Source of the DNA: Anaerostipes rhamnosivorans
Lineage (GTDB): Bacteria; Bacillota; Clostridia; Lachnospirales; Lachnospiraceae
DNA: 64,000 nucleotides
NCBI RefSeq assembly: GCF_005280655.1
Contig: NZ_CP040058.1
Span: 529,001 to 593,000, forward strand
Direction of reading: 5' to 3'
Below the pieces are notes generated by a model, which ran no database searches, was not told the DNA's origin, and saw nothing but the letters and a program-made list of their open reading frames with translations. The stretch's first letter is position 1. The number at the start of each line of letters is the position of its first letter. This document shows, piece after piece, positions 26,656 to 35,770 of this stretch. The position numbers and the translations under genes were made by a program.

Positions 26656-28029
26656 TTGGGAACTCTTCTTCAGATCATATTCATCAACCTGGTAGTGTCC
26701 TTTGACAATATCGGAGTCATTGCCCTTGCCACCAGGGGGCTTTCAGAACACCGTGCAAAGGCTGCCAGGAATCTGGGAGTCTGGCTTTCAATTTTACTCA
26801 AAATGATCTTTACGGGGATCATTGGTTTTTTATTTCGTATTCCATGGCTGCATATCCGGATCATTGGCGGAGCCATGCTGTTATATGTGACTTACACAAT
26901 GCTTAAAAACAGCCCGGAACCTGGCCAGGCAGAATATAAACAAAATGAAAAGGATAATTTTTGGATGGCCATTGTATCTATTGTGGCAGCCGACGTGAGC
27001 ATGAGTTTTGACAATGTCCTGGCAATCCTGGGAATCGTCTCAAAAGACGGCACTGCCATGGGGATAAACGACCTGCTGCTGATCTTTGCAGGCCTTGCCC
27101 TGTGTGTACCTGTACTCCTCTGGTTCAGCGGAACAATCGCCGGATGGATGGAAGAATTCCCAATTCTCAATGACATCTGTGCGGGATACCTCGTGTACAC
27201 TGGCGTGCGGATGATGATGGAGGATGAGTTTGTCTCTCTGTTCCTGCAGGAGATCAACTTTTCCATTGCAGGTCCGTGTGCCGCACTGGCCGGAATCCTT
27301 GTGGCATGTTTCAAAATATTTTCCGAAGAGAAAGAGTTTACCTATCACTGCGGAAAAATATTGATCGTCTGCATGACTGCTCTGGCCGCCTATGCGGTCA
27401 TGGATCTGGCCGTTCTCTCTTATCTGAGCACAGACCCCTCACCAAAAGGGATTGAGCTGAGTCTGGAGGCACTGTACGGATTCGTGCCAAAGGGAGTCAA
27501 TGCAGTCCATCTGACCTCCATGTCATCGGGTATCCTGGAACTGTGTGTCGCTGTCTATGCCGCGGATGTCATGAAAAGATTTGAGCACAGGCCCTTTTTA
27601 ACAAAGTTCTTCCAGACAGAGCGGACACTGCTGCGTCTGCTTGCCTTTGAGACATTGATCTATGCGGCGGGGCTTACGTTAAATTTCGGTTTGGGAAAAC
27701 TGAACCCATGGGTGTTTCTAAGCGGCTTTATTTTTGAGCTTTTGCAGCTCAGTGTTTACGCAGCTGTGTTCTGTATGTTCTGTTCCCGCTGCAAAAACAA
27801 AGCATTGGGACTGGGACTGAGTTTCTTGTTCCTGTTACTGGAAGCCGTTATCTCCTCGGTTTTGATGCTGGATGAGACCAGTATCCTGGCGGGTATGTTT
27901 CCGAATTATTACCTGGAAAACCTGGAGGCCCATATGAATGACCTGATCTTTGTCATGCGGGGGATCTTTATGTCGGCACTTTATATCATGCCTGCCCTGT
28001 GGATCGGTTCCGGCAGGGTGAGAAGGTGA
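26656..28029 (+). CDS. TerC-family integral membrane protein with extended C-terminus
   Basis: The 457-residue protein starts at TTG, seven bases after CGGGAGGA. The first 230 residues are a TerC/YjbE domain with NLVVSFDNIGVIALATRGL and the repeat copy AADVSMSFDNVLAIL; the paired DN motifs are thought to handle metal ions. The last 200 residues hold four to six more membrane segments not found in the usual 200-250 residue members. Roles proposed for TerC proteins include metal export and metalation of secreted proteins; none can be fixed here. Confidence 0.82.
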   Translation: MGTLLQIIFINLVVSFDNIGVIALATRGLSEHRAKAARNLGVWLSILLKMIFTGIIGFLFRIPWLHIRIIGGAMLLYVTYTMLKNSPEPGQAEYKQNEKDNFWMAIVSIVAADVSMSFDNVLAILGIVSKDGTAMGINDLLLIFAGLALCVPVLLWFSGTIAGWMEEFPILNDICAGYLVYTGVRMMMEDEFVSLFLQEINFSIAGPCAALAGILVACFKIFSEEKEFTYHCGKILIVCMTALAAYAVMDLAVLSYLSTDPSPKGIELSLEALYGFVPKGVNAVHLTSMSSGILELCVAVYAADVMKRFEHRPFLTKFFQTERTLLRLLAFETLIYAAGLTLNFGLGKLNPWVFLSGFIFELLQLSVYAAVFCMFCSRCKNKALGLGLSFLFLLLEAVISSVLMLDETSILAGMFPNYYLENLEAHMNDLIFVMRGIFMSALYIMPALWIGSGRVRR

Positions 28030-28041
28030 TAACACACAAAG

Positions 28042-28058
28042 TTGGCATGGTTTTTGCT
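28042..28058 (+). promoter_or_regulatory. Sigma-54 promoter upstream of the LevR-type activator gene
   Basis: TTGGCATG-GTTT-TTGCT fits the -24/-12 consensus TGGCAc-N5-TTGCa. The 11 bases before it (AACACACAAAG) match the sequence before the PTS promoter at 31402 in all but one place, beyond what the sigma-54 consensus needs. It lies about 132 bases ahead of the activator gene and suggests autoregulation. Confidence 0.8.
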
Positions 28059-28115
28059 CTATAAATTATATTATGGAACAGTGTATCAGAGGGAAATTGT
28101 ACCACAGTGTCTTCC

Positions 28116-28144
28116 TTGAGTTTATGTATTGAATTCGGTACAAT
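28116..28144 (+). promoter_or_regulatory. Second, sigma-A-type promoter of the activator gene
   Basis: TTGAGT (28116-28121) and TACAAT (28139-28144) are spaced by 17 bp, 46 bases before the ATG at 28190. It could supply basal activator while the sigma-54 promoter amplifies it. Confidence 0.5.
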
Positions 28145-28189
28145 ATAGGAAAATACAGATACAAATGAGGAGTGCAGAGGGAGAAGGAT

Positions 28190-30913
28190 ATGAATCGGAA
28201 GGAGAAGATTTTTCAGTATCTGTCAAATTTCGGGCAGGTGCAGACAGACAGCGGCAAAAGCCCGGAAACGGATTCTGGTTTTCTGGCGGCACAGCTCGGG
28301 CTGGACCGGAGCAATGTGAGCAGAGACTTAAATGAGCTGGAGAGAGAGGGAAGGGTCATAAAACTGCAGGGCAGGCCGGTGAAATTTGCTGCCAGCGAAT
28401 TTTACCGGGAGCCCGTGATCCAAAAACAGAAAAAAGCAGAGTTTCAGTTTATGATCGGGGAAAAGGGTTCGTTGAAAACTCAGATCGAACAGGGGAAATC
28501 CGCAGTGCTCTATCCACCCAATGGACTTCACACTTTGCTGGCAGGGCCTACAGGAACGGGAAAGACAACATTTGCGGAAAAGCTGTTCCAATATGCGAAA
28601 GCCATGAAAGTGATGAAGGATAATGCTGGATTCATCGTGTTTAACTGTGCGGAATATGCCCAGAACCAGGAGCTGATCCTTTCACAGCTGTTCGGGCATA
28701 GGAAGGGTGCTTTCACAGGGGCGGACAAGGACAAACCGGGATTGGTGGAAAAAGCAGACGGAGGGATCTTATTTTTGGACGAGATTCATCGTCTGCCTCC
28801 GTATGGACAGGAAATGCTGTTTCTCCTGATGGACAAGGGGTGTTACAGAAGGCTTGGGGAGACCGAAGAATTGAGAAAGGCCAGTGTTTTGATCATCGGC
28901 GCCACCACGGAAAATTTGAATACCACTCTGCTGAAAACATTTTTGAGGAGAATGCCGGTAGTGATCCACCTGCCAGCCTTGGAGCAGAGGCCTCTCATTG
29001 AGCGGCTACGCCTGATTGAGGAGTTCTTTTCCGCAGAACAAAAAAAGATCGGTGCCCCTATCCAGGTGTACAAAGATGTGGTCATTGCGCTTCTTTTATA
29101 CGCCTGTCCCGGAAATATCGGACAGCTGTCGGCGGATATCCAGCTTTTGTGCGCAAGGGCATTTCTGGAGTATAAAGTGGAACAGAAGGATGTGGTGGAG
29201 ATCAACTTTGAGATCCTTCCGCCGTATATTCAGAACGGACGGCTGGAATCGCCCAAACGGAAAAGCGACCTGATCGAGTTTCTTCAGTATTCGGAAGATT
29301 ACCATATGTTTATCCATGACCAAGAGGATAACGGTGGAAGCGGAGAGAATCTGTATATTGAGATATCGGAGAAATACGAAAAATTTCTGGACCAGGGAAG
29401 GTCAGGCGGGGAGATCAGCAATCTGATTGAAGACGATTTGGAGCAGTATATGAATCATCTTCTGAAGAAATATAATTTGAAGAAAGACCATTATGAGAAG
29501 AAGAATCTGCTGAAGATTATTGACGCCAAAGTCTACTATGCAGTGGAGGATATCCTTCAGTTTGCGGAGATCAAGCTGGGAAGAAAGATGCCAGAGAGGA
29601 TCAAAGTGGGAATCGCCATGCATGTGAATGCCATGACGGAGAGGATCTCCAAAGGTATGGTTTTGAAGGAGAAGGAACTCCATGACATTGTCTTAAACCA
29701 CCCCCAGGAATTCCAGACCGCAAAGGTGATGCTCCGTCTGTTGGAGGAAGAGCTGTCGATTCAGGTGCCAAAACAGGAGATCGGATATTTTACTATGTTT
29801 TTGTGCGCCATGGATGAGGAGACAATTTACCCAAAGATAGCAGTCATTGTCATGACACATGGGGAAAGCACCGCCAGCAGCATGGCGGAGGTAGCAAACA
29901 AGCTTTTAAATACCGATCACTGCAGAGCGGTGGATATGCCTCTGGATGTTCCAGCAGAAGAGGCATTGGAAAAGGCAGTTGCCCTGGCTGAGGAGATCGA
30001 CGAAGGCAAGGGGGTGCTGGTGCTTGCTGACATGGGGTCGCTTCTGATGTTTTCAGAGATGATCGAGAAGAGGACCGGCATCCCGGTGAAATCTGTCCCC
30101 ATGGTTTCTACAATCATGGTCATTGAGGCGGTGAGAAAGGCCATGCTCAGGGGAGCCGATCTGGAGAAGCTTGCAAAGGAGCTTAAACAGATCGGGAAAG
30201 TGTTCGACAGGCAGAGAGAGGGGAAACAAAAAATACATACGATCATTGTCACCTGTTTTACCGGGCAGGGTACTGCGCTGAAACTGGCTGAGATCATCCG
30301 AGATATGATCCCTGCGGAAAAGCAGGGACAGTTCCGGATCCGGTGTATGGATTTTGAAGGTTCAGAAGCTGCTCTGAAGGCATCGGAGACAGAGGAACTG
30401 CCCTCTGCGGATGCCGTGGTGGGGACTGTGGATCTGAAACTGCCCGGAGTGCCATTTATTTCTGTGGACAGATTTGTCATGGGAGACGGCATCAGCCAGC
30501 TGAATGAGATCATACAGGGCGGATCCGAAGTTCTTGAGGCGGAACCTGCCCAAGAGCCGGCTATGGATGAAAAACTGCTGGCTGGTACGCTGGACCAGCT
30601 TTTGTACTTTTTGAATCCGAAAAAAATGGCGGCACAGGCTATGGAGGCACTCAGGGAGGCAGCGAAAGATCTGCATGTGGAGATAGATAAGGAGCTGACG
30701 GTAAGGTATGTCATTCATCTGTGCTGTATGCTGGAGCGTCTGATTCAGGAAGAGGTGCTGCCGAACAAGGATACGGAGCGTTTAAGGAGAGAATATGGAC
30801 AGATGTTCAGGGCAATAGAGAGAAGTCTTAGTCCGCTTGCGGACTGTTTGCATTTGAAAATTCCAGAGTCAGAGACTGCATATTTGGTTGAAATGCTCTT
30901 AGAAGAATTTTAG
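28190..30913 (+). CDS. LevR-type sigma-54 activator with PRD and EIIA-Man-like domains
   Basis: The 907-residue protein starts MNRKEKIFQYLS, after GAGGGAGAAGGA. Order: DNA-binding HTH (1-70, LGLDRSNVSRDLNELE), AAA+ (about 110-330: Walker A GPTGTGKTTFAEKL; sigma-54 contact loop GAFTGADKD; Walker B GGILFLDEIHRLP), PRD1 (about 430-540), an EIIA-Man-like domain (about 550-680, VMTHGEST), an EIIB-Gat-like region (CFTGQGTALKLAE) and PRD2 (about 800-907). LevR-type proteins open sigma-54 promoters of PTS operons and are tuned by PTS phosphorylation of His in the PRDs. The target is the operon at 31457. Confidence 0.93.
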   Translation: MNRKEKIFQYLSNFGQVQTDSGKSPETDSGFLAAQLGLDRSNVSRDLNELEREGRVIKLQGRPVKFAASEFYREPVIQKQKKAEFQFMIGEKGSLKTQIEQGKSAVLYPPNGLHTLLAGPTGTGKTTFAEKLFQYAKAMKVMKDNAGFIVFNCAEYAQNQELILSQLFGHRKGAFTGADKDKPGLVEKADGGILFLDEIHRLPPYGQEMLFLLMDKGCYRRLGETEELRKASVLIIGATTENLNTTLLKTFLRRMPVVIHLPALEQRPLIERLRLIEEFFSAEQKKIGAPIQVYKDVVIALLLYACPGNIGQLSADIQLLCARAFLEYKVEQKDVVEINFEILPPYIQNGRLESPKRKSDLIEFLQYSEDYHMFIHDQEDNGGSGENLYIEISEKYEKFLDQGRSGGEISNLIEDDLEQYMNHLLKKYNLKKDHYEKKNLLKIIDAKVYYAVEDILQFAEIKLGRKMPERIKVGIAMHVNAMTERISKGMVLKEKELHDIVLNHPQEFQTAKVMLRLLEEELSIQVPKQEIGYFTMFLCAMDEETIYPKIAVIVMTHGESTASSMAEVANKLLNTDHCRAVDMPLDVPAEEALEKAVALAEEIDEGKGVLVLADMGSLLMFSEMIEKRTGIPVKSVPMVSTIMVIEAVRKAMLRGADLEKLAKELKQIGKVFDRQREGKQKIHTIIVTCFTGQGTALKLAEIIRDMIPAEKQGQFRIRCMDFEGSEAALKASETEELPSADAVVGTVDLKLPGVPFISVDRFVMGDGISQLNEIIQGGSEVLEAEPAQEPAMDEKLLAGTLDQLLYFLNPKKMAAQAMEALREAAKDLHVEIDKELTVRYVIHLCCMLERLIQEEVLPNKDTERLRREYGQMFRAIERSLSPLADCLHLKIPESETAYLVEMLLEEF

Positions 30914-30969
30914 TCTATATGAAGTACATAATTTTAGAAAAGATTCGGTATTTCTAGAAAATGACACGG

Positions 30970-31232
30970 TATTCTTAGTGCCAATCAAATGGCTGGATTA
31001 TTCAAAAGAGATGAAAAAACAATAAAAAAACATATTAATAATGTATTTCTAAAGGGGAAAAGTTGAGAAAGAGAACAACACGCAAAAAGTGCGCGAAGAT
31101 GGAACATTGTTTAACGAAGGACAGAAATTGTTTGATGACCATACACTTATTGCACTTACAATTATGATTGCAGAATCAAATCCGGAGGAAAAAGATATGA
31201 TGATAAGTGTAATTGTAAATTGTATAACATAA
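30970..31232 (+). pseudogene. Remnant resembling a RhuM-type protein, frameshifted
   Basis: The 543 bases between the activator and the PTS operon have no intact gene. One frame reads AGLFKRDEKTIKKHINNVFLKG, close in pattern to the DNA-binding part of RhuM/virulence proteins. It then shifts into a frame reading EKENNTQKVREDGTLFNEGQ, which continues to a stop at about 31232. The middle and C-terminal parts of RhuM are absent, and the tail (TLIALTIMIAESNPEEKDMM) is not recognised. I take it as a decayed fragment, possibly fused by deletion to another remnant. Confidence 0.5.
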
Positions 31233-31252
31233 TAAAAATTAAAGAAGGGTCG

Positions 31253-31284
31253 GGACATTCTATTATGGAATGTCCTGTTTTTTT
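31253..31284 (+). terminator. Terminator after the remnant region
   Basis: GGACATTC pairs perfectly with GAATGTCC around a 7-base loop and is followed by TGTTTTTTT. It isolates the PTS operon promoter from upstream transcription. Confidence 0.85.
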
Positions 31285-31323
31285 ATGTCATAGGAAATTC
31301 CTACGGAACCTCCTATGACATAA
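31283..31323. repeat. Perfect 13-bp inverted repeat
   Basis: TTATGTCATAGGA and TCCTATGACATAA enclose a 15-nt loop that itself holds TTCC-TAC-GGAA. It overlaps the T run of the terminator. A frame runs through it to the stop at 31398-31400, ending EDAHEMRKKIKDNVEKLSLTH, and looks like another gene remnant. The role of the palindrome is unknown. Confidence 0.6.
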
Positions 31324-31401
31324 AAACCCTCCGCGAGGATGCACACGAAATGCGTAAGAAAATCAAAGACAATGTAGAAAAACTTTCCTTAACACACTAA
31401 G

Positions 31402-31418
31402 TTGGCATGGTTCTTGCT
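31402..31418 (+). promoter_or_regulatory. Sigma-54 promoter of the PTS operon
   Basis: TTGGCATG-GTTC-TTGCT is a strong -24/-12 promoter, 39 bases before the first PTS gene and nearly identical to the one at 28042. With the LevR-type activator upstream this makes a complete control unit. Confidence 0.88.
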
Positions 31419-31456
31419 TTATATATAAGTGAGAAACACAAAACGGAGGTGAAAGT

Positions 31457-31852
31457 ATGATAGGAGTGTTGCTTGTGACCCATGGGGAGTTCAGTGAGGC
31501 TATTATTCACAGCATGGAGCTGGTATTCGGAAGACAGGAGAAACTGGAGGCTCTGACTTTGAATCATGGGGACGATGTGAAGGAATTGACAAGACAGGTT
31601 AAGGAAACGGCAGAGAAATTAAATGACGGAGACGGTGTCATCGTTTTGGTGGATCTGTTCGGGGGAAGTCCCTGCAATGTGACCGCCTCCTGCCTGAAAC
31701 AGGAGGGAATTGAGTGTGTCACAGGGCTGAATCTGCCCATGCTGATATCGGTGCTGGAAGGCAGGGACGGAAGTAAACTGTCGGAGCTTCCCAATCTGGC
31801 GATGGAAGCGGGAATGCACGGTATCGTCAACGTAAAGCAGATGATCGGCTGA
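31457..31852 (+). CDS. PTS mannose-family EIIA component (first copy)
   Basis: The 131-residue protein is an EIIA-Man domain: MIGVLLVTHGEFSEAIIHS with the phosphorylated His (about residue 10) and IVLVDLFGGSPCNVT. It accepts phosphate from HPr and passes it to the EIIB. It is the first gene of the operon and starts at the ATG after ACGGAGGTG. Confidence 0.93.
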   Translation: MIGVLLVTHGEFSEAIIHSMELVFGRQEKLEALTLNHGDDVKELTRQVKETAEKLNDGDGVIVLVDLFGGSPCNVTASCLKQEGIECVTGLNLPMLISVLEGRDGSKLSELPNLAMEAGMHGIVNVKQMIG

Positions 31853-31872
31853 GTGAAAGGAGTGGGAAAGCT

Positions 31873-32346
31873 ATGAATTATATCCGTATAGATGAAAGGC
31901 TGATCCATGGACAAGTATTGCTGAAATGGCTGAAAAAGACAGGATGCCGGAAGCTGTTGATCGTAGACCAGTCTGTGGCGGACGACCCGGTCATCCAGAG
32001 TGTCTTAAAGATGTCAGTGCCGGACACCGTAAGAGCAGAATTTTTAACAGTTGAGGAAGGAAAAGAGGCGATAGAAAGGGAGAAAGAAGATGTCCTGATC
32101 CTGCTCAGAAAATTGTCTGCGGCGGAAACCCTGGTGAAGAGCGGCATCTCTGCCGGGTCCATCAACATCGGCCGGCTTCCTTACAGCAAGGGAAAGGAAA
32201 AGATTTGTGATAATGTATATGTTTCAGAAGAGGAAAAGGAGGAGATGAAAAGACTGTTGACACGGGGGATCAGAATCTTTGTCCAGATGGTTCCCGACAG
32301 CGGGGCGGTAAACCTGACGGAGGCAGAAATAGAAAGAGGGGACTGA
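31873..32346 (+). CDS. PTS mannose/fructose/sorbose-family EIIB component (first copy)
   Basis: The 157-residue protein starts MNYIRIDERLIHGQVLLKW; His12 in the LIHGQV motif carries the phosphate to the sugar. The block INIGRLPYSKGKEKI is the family signature of the second half. It precedes a second EIIA by two bases. Confidence 0.93.
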   Translation: MNYIRIDERLIHGQVLLKWLKKTGCRKLLIVDQSVADDPVIQSVLKMSVPDTVRAEFLTVEEGKEAIEREKEDVLILLRKLSAAETLVKSGISAGSINIGRLPYSKGKEKICDNVYVSEEEKEEMKRLLTRGIRIFVQMVPDSGAVNLTEAEIERGD

Positions 32347-32347
32347 A

Positions 32348-32737
32348 ATGACAGAGTTCATGCTTTTGACACATGGAGACTGGGGAACTTCACTGCTGGA
32401 ATCGGCCAGGATGATCGTTGGAAATATCCATGGAGTTCATATATTCCCTCTCTATCCGGAAGATGCCCTGGCCGATTACACAGAAAAGATCAGGGATGTC
32501 CTGGATAAAGAAGACGGACGTCAGATCCTTATGATCTCTGATCTGAACGGGGGAACCACATCCAATGTGGCAGCAGTGTTTAGCAGAACATATGAAAATG
32601 TATCGGCGGTATGCGGGCTTGGAATGGAAATGATGATCGCGGCGTCAGAGCTTAGAGAAGAGCTGGAAGGCAAGGAACTTGCAAAAGCCGTTCTATCGTG
32701 GACTGCGGAAAAGAACAGGGATTTAGAGTGTGATTGA
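32348..32737 (+). CDS. PTS mannose-family EIIA component (second copy)
   Basis: The 129-residue protein has the EIIA-Man pattern MTEFMLLTHGDWGTSLLES with the active His, and MISDLNGGTTSNVAA in place of the usual DLFGGSP. It is distant from the first copy, so it is not a recent duplicate. The operon thus carries two A-B sets for one C-D pair. Confidence 0.9.
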   Translation: MTEFMLLTHGDWGTSLLESARMIVGNIHGVHIFPLYPEDALADYTEKIRDVLDKEDGRQILMISDLNGGTTSNVAAVFSRTYENVSAVCGLGMEMMIAASELREELEGKELAKAVLSWTAEKNRDLECD

Positions 32738-32757
32738 AGAATAAGGAGGAGATTAGC

Positions 32758-33249
32758 ATGGCGAATATTTCATTGATCAGGATCGACAGCCGGTTGATTC
32801 ATGGACAGGTCATCACCAAATGGGTGAAGATCGCGAAGGCAAACCGCATCATCATCATAGACGATGAACTGGCACAGGATGATTTTATGGCAAGTATTTA
32901 CACGGCATCGGCACCGAAAGGGATTTCTGTGGAGATCATCAGCGTGGACGATGCGTTAAAAACATGGGGAGAGGACCAGATGGGAAAAGGAGAGCTGTTG
33001 ATCCTGTTTAAGGATGCACAGTCCTGCCACAGAATGTATAAGGGAGGGCTTCCCATGAAAAAGCTTCAGATCGGAGGTCTTCCCAGCGCATCCGGAAGGA
33101 AAACGATTCTGAGGGCCGTATCCATGGATCAGGAGGATTTTGAAAAACTGAAAGAGATCAGTGATTCGGGGTCAGAAGTGTACATCCATATCATACCCGA
33201 AGAACCGAGGATGGATTTTGAGAAGATTGAAAAGAAGATGAAAGAATAG
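32758..33249 (+). CDS. PTS mannose-family EIIB component (second copy)
   Basis: The 163-residue protein starts MANISLIRIDSRLIHGQVITKW with the phosphorylated His, and has LQIGGLPSASGRKTI. The ATG at 32758 follows AAGGAGGA; the TTG at 32734 is in frame but is overrun by that ribosome site. It differs clearly from the first EIIB. Confidence 0.92.
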   Translation: MANISLIRIDSRLIHGQVITKWVKIAKANRIIIIDDELAQDDFMASIYTASAPKGISVEIISVDDALKTWGEDQMGKGELLILFKDAQSCHRMYKGGLPMKKLQIGGLPSASGRKTILRAVSMDQEDFEKLKEISDSGSEVYIHIIPEEPRMDFEKIEKKMKE

Positions 33250-33259
33250 GAGGTTTACC

Positions 33260-34018
33260 ATGGTATTAGCATTAGCGGTAATAGCGGGACTCTGGTATTG
33301 GATCGGCCAGAGCAAGATCGGATATACCTTTCATGCAGTTATCTGCCAGCCCATTGTGATGGCACTGCCGTTTGGGATCATTGCGGGAGATGTGACGACT
33401 GCGTTAAAGATCGGAGCCAGCGTGGAAATGGTCTATATCGGAATGGTGGCGGCAGGAGCCAATATCCCGGCAGACGAATGTCTGGCAGGGGTCATAGCCG
33501 TACCCATTGCACTGATCAACGGCATTGATCCGTCTACAGCGGTGACTCTGGCAGTGCCGTTTGGTCTGCTGGGAGTATTCCAGGACCAGATCAGGAGAAC
33601 GATACAGGCGGCCTTTGCCCACAGGGCGGATAAATATGCGCTGGAGGCAGACACAAAGGGGATTGAGCGGTGCACCATACTTTATCCGATGCTGCTCGGG
33701 TTTGTGTTGAGATTTCCGCCGGTGTTCGCGGCGATTTACCTCGGTTCCGATGCAGTCCAGAAGCTTTTAGATGCCATCCCTGAGTGGCTGACCCACGGTC
33801 TGGCCGTGACCGGCGGTGTGCTGCCCGCCCTTGGATTTGCGATCACGATCTTCATCATAGGAAAAAATATTTATATACCGTTTTTTATTGTCGGCTTTTT
33901 CCTTGTACAGTATCTGAAGATCAATGTAATGGCAGCGGCCATTTTTGGTACCTGTCTGGCACTGTTGATCACCTTCCTGCGCAGGGAAGCTGTGAAAGAA
34001 ATGAATGGAGGTGAGTGA
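33260..34018 (+). CDS. PTS mannose-family EIIC component
   Basis: The 252-residue membrane protein has the EIIC-Man core: GIIAGDVTTALKIGASVEMVYIGMVAAGANIPAD and about seven hydrophobic segments. It forms the sugar channel with EIID. The stop overlaps the EIID start region. Confidence 0.93.
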   Translation: MVLALAVIAGLWYWIGQSKIGYTFHAVICQPIVMALPFGIIAGDVTTALKIGASVEMVYIGMVAAGANIPADECLAGVIAVPIALINGIDPSTAVTLAVPFGLLGVFQDQIRRTIQAAFAHRADKYALEADTKGIERCTILYPMLLGFVLRFPPVFAAIYLGSDAVQKLLDAIPEWLTHGLAVTGGVLPALGFAITIFIIGKNIYIPFFIVGFFLVQYLKINVMAAAIFGTCLALLITFLRREAVKEMNGGE

Positions 34019-34860
34019 TGATGGAACAGGAAAAGAAAGCGGCAGCAGAAGAAAATGAAGAACTGCTGACCAAAAAAGATATCAATAAAAGCTTTAACCG
34101 GTGGTATGTCAGCGCCGAGGTATCCAATTCTTATGAGCGTATGCAGGCGGTTTCCTTCTGCTACAGCATGATCCCATGTCTGAAAAAGCTTTATACCAAA
34201 AAAGAGGATCTTAGTGAAGCTCTGACCAGGCATCTGAACTTTTTTAACTCCCAGGGAACATGGAGCACACCAATCCACGGGATCACTATCTCCATGGAAG
34301 AAGAGATGGCCAAGACCGGAAATGTTTCCGGCTCTGCGATCACAGGGATCAAAACAGGCCTGATGGGCCCGTTGGCGGGGATTGGAGATACCATTGACTG
34401 GGGAACGTTAAAAACGATCATCTACGGAATCGCGGTCACATTCGGAATGACCGGAAGTGTCCTCGGGGCAGTGATTCCGTTTGCATTTACGATCCTTACC
34501 TATTTTATCGCAAAAGGTTTGTGGAATCTTGGGTATAAGATCGGAAAAGAATCCGTCAAATCCATTTTAAATGCAGGATGGATCAAAGATCTAATCTCAG
34601 GAACGAGCATCCTTGGTTTATTTATGATGGGAGCACTGAGCGCACAGTATGTCTCGCTGAGCACACCGGTCAGCTTTAAGGTGGCGGGCTCAAAGATTGC
34701 GATCCAGACCATACTGGACAGCATCGCACCTGGGCTGTTACCTCTGGGAATCGTGTTCGGGATCTATTTTGTGCTGAAAAATAAAACGCAGAAATATGGA
34801 TTGATCTCCATATGCATTGTAGCTGTATGTATCATCGGTTCTCTGACAGGACTGTTTTAA
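34018..34860 (+). CDS. PTS mannose-family EIID component
   Basis: The protein of about 280 residues has the EIID pattern (LTKKDINKSFNRWYVSAEVSNSYERMQAVSFCYSMIP, GLMGPLAGIGDTIDWGTLK) and C-terminal membrane helices. GGAGG at 34007-34011 would serve the ATG at 34018 or 34021; GTG 34015 is less likely. It completes the transporter. Confidence 0.93.
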   Translation: MMEQEKKAAAEENEELLTKKDINKSFNRWYVSAEVSNSYERMQAVSFCYSMIPCLKKLYTKKEDLSEALTRHLNFFNSQGTWSTPIHGITISMEEEMAKTGNVSGSAITGIKTGLMGPLAGIGDTIDWGTLKTIIYGIAVTFGMTGSVLGAVIPFAFTILTYFIAKGLWNLGYKIGKESVKSILNAGWIKDLISGTSILGLFMMGALSAQYVSLSTPVSFKVAGSKIAIQTILDSIAPGLLPLGIVFGIYFVLKNKTQKYGLISICIVAVCIIGSLTGLF

Positions 34861-34880
34861 GAAAGGAAAGAGGTGGCATT

Positions 34881-35759
34881 TTGATCATTTCAATGGGTGA
34901 ATTATTAAAGAAAGCAAAAAAAGAAGGCTATGGGGTGGCGGCTCCAAATGTGTTTGACAGCCTGAGTGTAAAAGCATGTTTTGAGACGGCAGACAAGTTA
35001 AAGGCTCCGGTGATCCTGGACTGTGCGGGGCTTCCATTTCTGGAAGAGGTGGCAGATCTTGCAAGATTTTACGAAAGAAAATATTCCAATGTGCCGGCGG
35101 CTTTGAATCTGGACCATGGGGGACCATATGAGGAAATCGTCTGTGCCATTAAGTTTGGTTTCAGTTCCGTCATGATTGACCGCTCCACACTTCCCTATGA
35201 GGAAAACGCAAGTGAGGTAAAGGAAGTCGTCAAGATGGCCCACGCAGCGGGGGTTTCCGTGGAGGCAGAGCTGGGCCATGTGGGTCAGGGGTTTGAATAT
35301 GAGTCCACCAGAGACGGCGGGCTGACAGATCCGAAAGAAGCCATGGACTTTGTGAAAGAGACGGGGATCGACTGTCTGGCAGTGGCGGTGGGAACTTCCC
35401 ACGGGGCATATAAAGGAGAACCTCATCTGGAGTTTGAGCTTCTGAAGGAGCTTCACGAAACAATTCCGGTTCCCCTGGTGCTTCACGGAGGCTCCGGCAC
35501 AGGGGACGACAACTTAAAAAAAGCAGTGGAAACGGGGATCCAGAAGGTGAATCTATTTACAGACCTCTGTACCGCTGGGGTGCAGAGTATGTGCGGGTAC
35601 CTGGGAATCGACTGGAGCTGCATGGCAGAAGGGAAAGGTAGTACGGAGCTTGCCAATATGAAAGCAAATATGTGTGACGCCGGATTAGCAGCTAAAGAAG
35701 GGTATGCCCGGGCACTGGAACACTATATGAAGCTGTTTGGCGGAGAAGGACAGGCTTAG
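34881..35759 (+). CDS. Class II ketose-bisphosphate aldolase
   Basis: The 292-residue protein is a zinc aldolase of the fructose/tagatose-bisphosphate type: LDHGG, AELGHVGQG, GTSHGAYKG and VLHGGSGTGDDN hold the metal and phosphate ligands. It would cleave a ketose (bis)phosphate to dihydroxyacetone phosphate and an aldehyde. The TTG at 34881 (MIISMGELLKKAKKEG) follows AGAGGTGG; the longer frame from 34812 lies in EIID. It is tied to the PTS operon, so it acts on the imported sugar after further conversion. Confidence 0.92.
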   Translation: MIISMGELLKKAKKEGYGVAAPNVFDSLSVKACFETADKLKAPVILDCAGLPFLEEVADLARFYERKYSNVPAALNLDHGGPYEEIVCAIKFGFSSVMIDRSTLPYEENASEVKEVVKMAHAAGVSVEAELGHVGQGFEYESTRDGGLTDPKEAMDFVKETGIDCLAVAVGTSHGAYKGEPHLEFELLKELHETIPVPLVLHGGSGTGDDNLKKAVETGIQKVNLFTDLCTAGVQSMCGYLGIDWSCMAEGKGSTELANMKANMCDAGLAAKEGYARALEHYMKLFGGEGQA

Positions 35760-35770
35760 AGGAGGAATAG

